This document shows positions 1 through 6,032 of a DNA stretch of 6,882 nt, piece by piece. The stretch's first letter is position 1. The number at the start of each line of letters is the position of its first letter. This DNA is from Candidatus Dormiibacterota bacterium (GTDB taxonomy: Bacteria > Chloroflexota > Dormibacteria > Aeolococcales > Aeolococcaceae). The notes below the pieces were generated by a model. That model was not told where the DNA came from, searched no databases, and was given only the letters and a program-made list of their open reading frames with translations. Location: positions 1 through 6,882 of the forward strand of contig JAFALX010000295.1 of NCBI GenBank assembly GCA_019234035.1. Direction: 5' to 3'. The position numbers and the translations under genes were made by a program.

Positions 1-631
1 CCGTGTCGAACCACAGCCGCCGGCAGAGGCGCTGTACCTCGGGCATGTGCGCATAGAAGGGCAGGCCGCCGCCCAGGTGGGCACAGACGAGGTCGAGCTC
101 GGGATGTCCTTCGGCGAACGATGCGATCTTGTCGGGGGTCGCCGAGCCCTTCCCCGCGTAGGCGTGGCCGACGGGCTCGCTGCAATGCAGGTTCCACGGC
201 AGCGACAGCTCGGCGCTCAGCGCGGCGAGCTCGATGACACTGGAGTCGTCGAGCTCGAAATGCTGCGCGTCGCAGTTGAGCTCGCCGATGCCGCGAAGCC
301 CGAGCTCGGCGCAGCGCCGCACCTCCGCCGCTGCACCCGGATGCGCCGGGTTCACGATTCCGAACGCCGTGATGCGATCCGGATGCGCGTGCTGTGCGGC
401 CGCCGCCGCGTCGTTCACCTGCACGCACAACCGCTGATCCTGGAACGGCCAGCCCAGGCAGATGGCGCGGCCGATGCCGTCGTCGTCCATCATCGCCAGG
501 AGGTCATCGACCGTCGCAATGTCGCGATCGCCGCCGTGGCAGGTGCGGAACCACGGATCGGCGGCGGCGACGGCATCGCGCCGGGCGCGCAGTGACTCGG
601 GCAGCACGTGCACGTGCGAGTCGATGATCAT
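1..631 (-). CDS. Amidohydrolase (amidohydrolase-2 / ACMSD-like TIM barrel), N-terminal 210 residues, cut by window edge
   Basis: Reading leftwards from ATG at 631-629, an open frame of 210 codons reaches position 2 without a stop, so the gene continues outside the window. The protein starts MIIDSHVHVL; H6 and H8 form the HxH metal-binding pair at the end of the first barrel strand. Further along, WNLHCSE (H149) and CAHLGGG (H185) match the strand-5 and strand-6 histidines of the Amidohydro_2 family (PF04909). The expected strand-8 Asp would lie beyond the edge. There is no signal peptide, so a cytosolic enzyme is expected. Family members are metal-dependent hydrolases or decarboxylases; the substrate cannot be told from this part. 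The start is well fixed: the family motif begins at residue 4, and the ATG overlaps the TGA of the upstream membrane protein (ATGA), which implies translational coupling. A link to glycan metabolism is only suggested by position. Confidence 0.88.
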   Translation of the reverse strand, partial: MIIDSHVHVLPESLRARRDAVAAADPWFRTCHGGDRDIATVDDLLAMMDDDGIGRAICLGWPFQDQRLCVQVNDAAAAAQHAHPDRITAFGIVNPAHPGAAAEVRRCAELGLRGIGELNCDAQHFELDDSSVIELAALSAELSLPWNLHCSEPVGHAYAGKGSATPDKIASFAEGHPELDLVCAHLGGGLPFYAHMPEVQRLCRRLWFDT

Positions 632-1740
632 CCGAGCCAGCGACCTCCGGCAAAGACCCAGATACCCGCACACATCAGCGCGCCACTCGCGGTGAGCAGC
701 ACAGCGCGCGCGGCTCGCGAACGCGCGGTGGCGTCCGCCACGACGAGCACCGCCGGGAACAGCGCGAGAAAGTAGCGCGGCTCGGAGCGCCAGAAGCTCA
801 ACGACGCGGTCATCAGCCACGCGATGCTGCAATAGATGGCGAACGAGCGCGGCACCCGTGTCGACGCCCACATTGCCAGGCATGCGACGAGCCCGAGCAG
901 ACCGAACGCGATCTCGCGCGCGAAGATCGAGCGATCCTCACCGTTGAGAGCTGTGACCATCGAGCTCCACGTCGAGGCGAACCCATCCCACGGCGGCGCG
1001 AACGAGTGCGCAAACGACGGCGTGCTCTGCGCGTCGAAGAACGCCAGCGCGTCGCCCGTGTGCACGCCCATGTAGGCACAGTACAGGACCACCGGGAGAG
1101 GAATGATCAACAGGAGGAACACGCCGCTCACGCGGCGTGGCCCGCGCTGCCGCCCGATCTCGAACGCCAGCGCCGGAAGCAGCGCGAGGCCGGTGAGCCG
1201 CAACGCCGCAGCCGCAGCGGCCGCGACGACCGCCGGACCGAACCGTCCCTGACGCCCGTGGTAGAGCGCTGCCGCCGCCGCGGCCATGAACGGCGCCTCG
1301 GTGAACGGCGCGATGAAGAACACGGCGGTGGGGAGCACTGCGATCATCCACACGCTGAACACGGCGGAGCCGCGGTCGCGCTCGGCGAGCACGAGCCGGT
1401 ACACGTACCAGAGGCCGATGGCCTCACCGGCGAACGTCACGACGAACGCGGCGAGCACCTCGTCGCGAACCACGAACGATGCGCCGCGGATCAGCAGCGG
1501 AAACCCGGGCAGAAATGCGTCGAGGTACTCGGTGCGAACATCGAGCGTCGCCGGATACCCGTGCGCCGCAATCTGGAGATACGAGATCGCGTCCCAGTTG
1601 ACCAGCGTCTGCCGGATCCCTGCAAAGAGCGGGCCGCCGCTGAGCTGCACGTAGACCGTCGCGGCGGCGAGGCCAAACCACAAAAGCCGCGTCGTGACGG
1701 CAGCGGAGAGCCCGGGCGCGGCCACGCGTCGCACGTGCAC
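628..1740 (-). CDS. PIG-V-like GT-C family mannosyltransferase, integral membrane
   Basis: The protein has 370 residues and about nine or ten hydrophobic segments. Seen in the sequence: a first TM near 18-34, then an outside loop with NWDAISYLQIAAHGYP (W49, D50), a downstream FLPGFPLLIR block (76-85), FTEAPF (E148), RLTGLAL (R181) and SEPRYFLALFP (319-329). This series (WD...Y..IA..GYP, F.P.FPLL, R.TGLAL, RY...FP) is the pattern of bacterial homologues of the PIG-V mannosyltransferase family, GT-C enzymes that use polyprenyl-phosphate sugars. D50 is the likely catalytic acidic residue. The acceptor and the sugar are unknown. The GTG at 1740 is chosen because a weak SD (GGGG) lies 7 nt upstream, and an in-frame TGA lies 15 nt upstream, limiting the start; GTG at 1734 is an alternative. 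It lies 23 nt after the previous gene and overlaps the next by 4 nt. It could also be annotated as a generic GT-C/ArnT-like glycosyltransferase. Confidence 0.8.
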   Translation of the reverse strand: MHVRRVAAPGLSAAVTTRLLWFGLAAATVYVQLSGGPLFAGIRQTLVNWDAISYLQIAAHGYPATLDVRTEYLDAFLPGFPLLIRGASFVVRDEVLAAFVVTFAGEAIGLWYVYRLVLAERDRGSAVFSVWMIAVLPTAVFFIAPFTEAPFMAAAAAALYHGRQGRFGPAVVAAAAAAALRLTGLALLPALAFEIGRQRGPRRVSGVFLLLIIPLPVVLYCAYMGVHTGDALAFFDAQSTPSFAHSFAPPWDGFASTWSSMVTALNGEDRSIFAREIAFGLLGLVACLAMWASTRVPRSFAIYCSIAWLMTASLSFWRSEPRYFLALFPAVLVVADATARSRAARAVLLTASGALMCAGIWVFAGGRWLG

Positions 1741-1763
1741 GTCAGCGCCCCATTGTCAGAACG

Positions 1764-3962
1764 CTATGCGACGCCACGCACGTCGTACACCACGATGTGC
1801 GACGTGTGTGCGACGACCGGCAGCCCCTGGCTCGCCCACCACGAGAAGCCGACGGTCTGCGTGACGGCGCCTGGTGCGTTGACGCGGTCGTCGATCTCGA
1901 CGTAGCTCACGTGGTATTGACGCAGCAGCGTGTAGACGCCGCAGTCGGTCGCCGCCGCCGCGCATCCCTGGTACATCGCCTGCACGTCCGCCTGGCGGGT
2001 GCCGAACACGGTGCCGTAGCTCCACAGCCAGCCGTAGTACCCGAGCACCGACGTGCGCCCGGCGACGGTGAGCAGCGGGTCGTTGGGAACGCCGAACGTG
2101 AGGAACACGGCGCGCGGCGGGGTCGAGGAGATGATCGTTTCCGCGAGCGCGAGCTCCTCCTTGTCGGCGATGACGAACGGGCCGCCGACCTGATCGGCGG
2201 GCGGCGTCCACGGCCCGAAGCGCAGCATGACGACCGACCCGGTGAGGACGATGCTCACCAGCAGCAGCGACGCCGCGACCGTGCGCCACAGGTGCGGCCA
2301 CGACGCGGTGAGCAGCGCGCCGGCCACGAGGCCGGCGACGAGATACCAGTAGACGAGCAGCTTCGTGTTGTCCCAGTCCCAGCTCTGGAACACGACGACG
2401 TTGCAGAGGGCGAAGACGACCATCGCCGCGATGAAGAGGCCGAACAGCGGCCGCGGCACCACGCCCACGATGCGCTGCGCAACAGCACCGGTGCGGCCCG
2501 GTACGAGCGTCGCGAATCCGGCGATGACGAGCACCGCGCACAGCGGCACCACCAGCCCCAGGTTCGCCGCCCAGAAACCCCACCAGACTGGATTGACCAG
2601 CTGCCGCACGGCCTGCCCGGTGGCGACGAGCGTGTTCACCGGCGTGATGTCGAGACGGTCCGGTGACGCGGCGAGCCATCCAGGCTCGAGCCATGGGTAC
2701 TGGTTGCCGGTGGCAGCGGATCCGTGGCCCGTCATCGCCACCTGCACCAGTCGCGGCAGCGCGATGACGAGTGCGATGACGAGGAGTGCGGTCCACTCCC
2801 GCCGCACGTTCATCCCCGCAACGATCACCAGGATGATTGCGAGCGCGATCAGCGTCTGGATGTGCACGATCGGCAGCAGGCCGGCGAGCAATCCCGCGAG
2901 CACGAACGGCGACCACGACCGCGTCTCGCTGCGCAGACCCGCGTAGACGAGCACGAGCACGGCGACCGCGGCGGCGAACCCGTAGACGATGGTGCGCTGC
3001 GGCAGCCACCACGCGAGCAGCGGTGTGTACCACTCGAGGCCGGCGATGGTCCCCGTCGCGCCGTCCGAGGGAAGGCCGTCGTACGCGCGCGGCTGCGCCA
3101 TCACTGTGCCGGGCAGCTCGTGCAATGTGCCGCCGATGATCCCGACACCCTGCGCCGGGTGCGAGAGGATGTACGAGAACGAGCACTGCGCTGCGGGGAA
3201 GCCGTGTGCTGCGCATGCGTCGGGAAAGAGCGTGAGGAAGCCGATGCCGCCGCCGAGGAAGACGATGAGCGCCGCGGCGACTCCGCCGCCGAGGCCCACG
3301 CCCAGGCGGCGCGCCAGACCCACGACGAGCGCGCCGCCGACGAACACGAGCACGCCGGACGGCACCGCCAGCGCAGCCGGCACCGACGCGCCGATGGCGA
3401 TCAGCGACGCGGACTGGAAATCGGCGAGGAACGGATACAGGAGTGGGGTGCCGCTGAACAGCGGGTTGACGGGCGGCAGGTTCGCCGCCACCGCGAAGCT
3501 CGCCGCCGTCGTCAGGTGCTGCGACCAGTCCGCCCACACCGTCGCGTAGCCCGACTGCAGCGCGCCATCACCCAGCGAGAGCGTGCGCGCGAAGATCAGC
3601 GTGACGATCGCGGCGCCGGCGAGGCCGATGCCCAGAGCGAGCCACGCCGTTCGGGGATGCTCCGCCCAGAACGCGCGGGCGGCGCGTATCGACTCGAGCC
3701 ACGGCCGCAGCGGGTTTCTGCCGAACACGACTGGAACGAGGCCGGCGGCGGCCACGAGCACCGGTCCGCAGAGCACGTTCCAGTCGTGCAGCCCTGTCAG
3801 CAGCGCCAGGCCGTACGTCGCGGCGCCGCCGACCAGCATTCCGGCGACCACCGCGATCAGCACGCGCTCCACCAGCGTGAGCGGCGCGGTCACCCAGCTG
3901 ACGAGCACCACCCCCGCCGCCAGCGTCACCGCGGCGGCGACAGCGAGCTCGAACGCCGTCAC
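1764..3962 (-). CDS. Uncharacterised large polytopic membrane protein, GT-C glycosyltransferase-like
   Basis: The protein has 732 residues and roughly 13-14 hydrophobic segments over residues 5-580, followed by a more polar C-terminal domain of about 150 residues. I do not recognise a named family with certainty. After the early TM segments there is an outside-type loop WADWSQH (143-149, D145) followed by NLPPVNPLFSGTPLLYPFL (161-179), a layout like the donor and catalytic loop of GT-C enzymes. Other striking blocks are WDWDNTKLLVYWY (528-540), in which an acidic WDWDN precedes a TM helix, and GYYGWLWSYG (641-650) in the C-terminal domain, a motif I associate with uncharacterised large bacterial membrane glycosyltransferase-like proteins. 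Cysteine pairs C250/C260 and C667/C674 lie in non-TM stretches. Start GTG at 3962 overlaps the PMT stop (GTGA) and has no clear SD, so coupled translation is likely. Stop is TAG at 1766-1764. Being an enzyme rather than a flippase or polymerase is inference. Confidence 0.82.
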   Translation of the reverse strand: MTAFELAVAAAVTLAAGVVLVSWVTAPLTLVERVLIAVVAGMLVGGAATYGLALLTGLHDWNVLCGPVLVAAAGLVPVVFGRNPLRPWLESIRAARAFWAEHPRTAWLALGIGLAGAAIVTLIFARTLSLGDGALQSGYATVWADWSQHLTTAASFAVAANLPPVNPLFSGTPLLYPFLADFQSASLIAIGASVPAALAVPSGVLVFVGGALVVGLARRLGVGLGGGVAAALIVFLGGGIGFLTLFPDACAAHGFPAAQCSFSYILSHPAQGVGIIGGTLHELPGTVMAQPRAYDGLPSDGATGTIAGLEWYTPLLAWWLPQRTIVYGFAAAVAVLVLVYAGLRSETRSWSPFVLAGLLAGLLPIVHIQTLIALAIILVIVAGMNVRREWTALLVIALVIALPRLVQVAMTGHGSAATGNQYPWLEPGWLAASPDRLDITPVNTLVATGQAVRQLVNPVWWGFWAANLGLVVPLCAVLVIAGFATLVPGRTGAVAQRIVGVVPRPLFGLFIAAMVVFALCNVVVFQSWDWDNTKLLVYWYLVAGLVAGALLTASWPHLWRTVAASLLLVSIVLTGSVVMLRFGPWTPPADQVGGPFVIADKEELALAETIISSTPPRAVFLTFGVPNDPLLTVAGRTSVLGYYGWLWSYGTVFGTRQADVQAMYQGCAAAATDCGVYTLLRQYHVSYVEIDDRVNAPGAVTQTVGFSWWASQGLPVVAHTSHIVVYDVRGVA

Positions 3963-5887
3963 CAGGTGTCGACCCAGACCCGCATCTGATGGTCAGCGTT
4001 GCTGAGCGGTGCGGCGGTCCACACCGGGTAGAAGAACACGAACGCGGCGAGCACGACGGCAACGCCCGCATAGGCGAGCGGCGCCAGCGAGACGGTGAAG
4101 CGGCGGGTGGGGAACGTGATGCGGCGCAGCGCGGTGAGCGCGTACGCCAGTGCCAGCACCGTGAAGATCAGCATCCCCAGCGCGTGGTAGAAGAACAGCA
4201 CGCGGTCCTCGTTGCCCGGCACCCACATCATCCAGGCGGCGACGTAGCCGAGCACGATGAACGCCGGCACGAACGTGCGCGACACCACGGCACTCAGCGC
4301 GGCCGCGCCGGCGAACAGGATCATCCCGGCGAAGCCCACGTCGAACAGCGGCCCCGGCGACACCGCCGCGATCTCGTACTGCGACGACGGCTGCTGGTTG
4401 AACTTCGCGATGAACTGCGCGGCCGTGTACGAGGTGTGGAAATCCGTCGGCGCGTGCCAGCGCTGCGCGGCTGCGAACGTGACCAGCATGACCACGAATG
4501 AGCCCAGGCCGAGCCCGGCCACGCACACGCGCCACAGGTTGGGCCCGCGCGTCATCTGCCACACGCAGAACAGCAGCGCGAGGATGCCGAGCCACCACAC
4601 CGCCGGATTGCCCATGTCCGTGATCGACGACACCGCCGAGGTCGGCGGCGTGCCGGCGTCGTAGTAGAAGAGGACGGGGTGCTCCATGACCGGCCACGTG
4701 TACCAGCGCGACGAGTACGGGTGGCTGTGGCACTCCTTCGAGTGATATTGGAGTGACGCCTTGTTGATCTCGTACACGTTGTAGATGGCCTGCCCGGGGT
4801 TGGGCAGCGTCAGGCTCCCCGAGTGGATCACGGGCGGCGTGATCGTGATCGGCTTGCCCACGAGCCCCGAGCTCGCCGGGTCGCAGGCCGTGAAGAAGTA
4901 CACGTCGGGATGCGTGATCGTCAGGTAGCGCGAGTACGTGGCGGTGAACACGCAGCCCATCACCACCAGCGCGGCCACGTAGTGCAGCGGCCCGAGCCCG
5001 CCCGCCGCGCGCCGCCACAGCAGCGTCTCGGCGCTGCGCGGCCCCGCGATGCGCCGCAGCCAGGGCACGAGCATCAGCAGCTGCGGGACGAGCAGCCGCA
5101 GGACGATGAGCGCGCCCGCCACCACCAGCGGCGCCAGCATCGTGAGCTTGGCGCCGAAGGCGAGGCCGCCGGCCGCGGCCGCCACGTAGAGCGTTCGCCG
5201 CCACTGCCGTCGTGTGCGCGCCTGCCAGTGCAGGAGGAACACGTAGTAGAAGAGCGCCACGAAGAAGATCGCGATGATGTCGATGACGCCGGTGCGCGCT
5301 TCGACGAAGGCGAGGCCGTCGAACGACATCAGGAGGCCGGCGGCGACGGCGAAGAAGCGGTCGCGCCGCAGGCGGCGCGCGATCAGGTAGACGACCCCGA
5401 CGAGCAGGCTGCCGAAGAACACCGTGCTGGCCCGCCAGGTCCAGGTGTCGAACCCCCACCAGGCGATGGGCGGCGTCATGAGGATCTTGGCCAGGGGAGG
5501 CTCGGGGTCGAAGTACGACTCGGCGGGCTGTGCCAGGTCCTTGGAGGCGTCGACGGGGAAGTAGATCTCGTCGAAGACGTACCCGCAGCGAGTCACGTCC
5601 TTGTAGCCCGGGCCGATCGGGACGGCGGTGCACTCGGCGGCGTTGTAGGGGTGGCCGACGCCGTCGGCGCCGACGCCACCCGTTCCGCTCAGAAAGTCGG
5701 GAAAGATCGGGCTGGCGAAGCGGAGCGCGAACGAGAGCAGGACGAGCACGACGACCGCGATCACGTCAAAACGGTCGAGGTCGAGAAAGGCGCGCAGCCC
5801 CGTGCGCACCAGCGGTTCTTTGGACTCGTCGGTGCGCGGCAGTGGCGCTGCGCGCGCCTCGGGGCCTCCGGCCGGCGCTCTTAACAT
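3959..5887 (-). CDS. Dolichyl/polyprenyl-phosphate-mannose--protein mannosyltransferase (PMT family, GT39)
   Basis: The protein has 642 residues and about 12 hydrophobic segments. It is predicted to transfer mannose from polyprenyl-phosphate mannose to Ser/Thr of exported proteins outside the membrane. Motifs in order: FDEIYF (105-110) with the catalytic D106-E107 pair after TM1; PEPPLAKILM (128-137), equivalent to the HPPLGKLL block; EARTGVIDIIAIFF (196-209) with R198 and D203; and, in the C-terminal PMT_4TMC part, HPYSSRWYTWPV (389-400), GNPAVWWLG (426-434) and PGNEDRVLFFYHAL (557-570). Length is slightly above the roughly 500-residue bacterial PMTs because of an insert before the DE motif (about 60-104) and a long loop at 318-400. 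The position usually His in HPPL is Glu129 here. ATG at 5887 has no visible SD, and codons 2-3 (TTA, AGA) are unlike the GC-rich rest; GTG at codon 27 is an alternative start. The stop overlaps the next gene by 4 nt. Confidence 0.93.
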   Translation of the reverse strand: MLRAPAGGPEARAAPLPRTDESKEPLVRTGLRAFLDLDRFDVIAVVVLVLLSFALRFASPIFPDFLSGTGGVGADGVGHPYNAAECTAVPIGPGYKDVTRCGYVFDEIYFPVDASKDLAQPAESYFDPEPPLAKILMTPPIAWWGFDTWTWRASTVFFGSLLVGVVYLIARRLRRDRFFAVAAGLLMSFDGLAFVEARTGVIDIIAIFFVALFYYVFLLHWQARTRRQWRRTLYVAAAAGGLAFGAKLTMLAPLVVAGALIVLRLLVPQLLMLVPWLRRIAGPRSAETLLWRRAAGGLGPLHYVAALVVMGCVFTATYSRYLTITHPDVYFFTACDPASSGLVGKPITITPPVIHSGSLTLPNPGQAIYNVYEINKASLQYHSKECHSHPYSSRWYTWPVMEHPVLFYYDAGTPPTSAVSSITDMGNPAVWWLGILALLFCVWQMTRGPNLWRVCVAGLGLGSFVVMLVTFAAAQRWHAPTDFHTSYTAAQFIAKFNQQPSSQYEIAAVSPGPLFDVGFAGMILFAGAAALSAVVSRTFVPAFIVLGYVAAWMMWVPGNEDRVLFFYHALGMLIFTVLALAYALTALRRITFPTRRFTVSLAPLAYAGVAVVLAAFVFFYPVWTAAPLSNADHQMRVWVDTW

Positions 5888-5924
5888 CTATTTACAAAGA
5901 TTCATGCTGCCTTTACTGCAATCC

Positions 5925-5976
5925 GTTGGGGCACTGATTACAGTGGAACTCGCTTGGACCGTTTCCAGGCACCAAC
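5925..5976. other. Candidate small folded RNA element (nested inverted repeats)
   Basis: An outer 5-bp stem (GTTGG at 5925-5929 with CCAAC at 5972-5976) encloses a perfect 5-bp hairpin (CACTG 5932-5936, loop ATTA, CAGTG 5941-5945). It also encloses a weaker arm (GAAC 5946-5949 with GTTTC 5961-5965, one bulged T). Together they could form a three-way junction. All pairs are Watson-Crick, so the fold is possible on either strand: as the 5' leader of the PMT operon on the minus strand, or as a small RNA on the plus strand ending at the terminator near 6029. It matches no riboswitch class I recognise, and stems of 4-5 bp may be chance. Confidence 0.25.
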
Positions 5977-5998
5977 TCTGAAACTCATTCCCTTCCTG

Positions 5999-6029
5999 AA
6001 AGGCCGGGGGGCTTGCTCCCCGGTCTTTT
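5999..6029. terminator. Strong GC hairpin 8 nt beyond the glpK stop, possibly bidirectional terminator
   Basis: A 13-bp stem can form: AAA plus GGCCGGGGGG (5999-6011), loop CTTG (6012-6015), CTCCCCGGTC plus TTT (6016-6028). On the plus strand the two non-Watson-Crick positions are G-U wobbles, and the stem is followed by TTTTCCTTT, which is good intrinsic-terminator form. On the minus strand the same positions become A-C mismatches and the U tract is only TTT. Its place right after the glpK stop makes it the natural glpK terminator, but the better fit is in the opposite direction. Confidence 0.75.
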
Positions 6030-6032
6030 CCT

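Larger units (their letters stand above)
5888..6032. other. Intergenic gap, A+T-richer, probable promoter region of the PMT operon
   Basis: 145 nt separate glpK from the PMT gene. GC content drops to 38% over 5881-5940 and 52% over 5941-6000. No convincing reading frame is present: the frames crossing it are short and overlap glpK out of frame. On the minus strand a TTGCAG (5921-5916) could be a -35 box, with a TGTAAA-type -10 just before the ATG at a long 19-nt spacing. This is weak, but with the missing SD it would suit a leaderless or nearly leaderless transcript. The gap also contains the hairpin downstream of glpK and a small set of inverted repeats, listed separately. Confidence 0.6.

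Noticed and set aside
1006..1905. Plus-strand open frame (299 codons) opposite the 370-aa gene
   Set aside because: Charged low-complexity antisense product crossing two real minus-strand genes.
1756..3537. 593-codon minus-strand frame overlapping the 732-aa gene
   Set aside because: Out-of-frame shadow rich in Arg, Ala and Gly, lacking TM segments or motifs. The other frame has TM segments and coupled gene junctions.
2724..3989. Long plus-strand open frame (421 codons) opposite the 732-aa gene
   Set aside because: The product is an Arg/Glu/His-rich string with no hydrophobic core or motif, as expected antisense to a GC-rich membrane protein gene. The opposite strand encodes a coherent polytopic protein.
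3993..5633. 546-codon minus-strand frame inside the PMT gene
   Set aside because: Frame shadow of the PMT gene, dominated by Arg, Ala and His; the PMT frame carries all family motifs.
4823..5884. Plus-strand open frame (353 codons) opposite the PMT gene
   Set aside because: Low-complexity charged composition with no recognisable domain; it lies entirely within the well-supported PMT gene.
5933..5970. Cobalamin-riboswitch-like pieces on the minus strand (GGTGCC ... ACTGTAA)
   Set aside because: The order and spacing of the conserved boxes do not fit, and the B12-box core is absent. The similarity is limited to short words.
5888..6000. tRNA or tmRNA remnant in the AT-richer gap
   Set aside because: No T-loop consensus, acceptor stem or CCA-end pattern was found on either strand.
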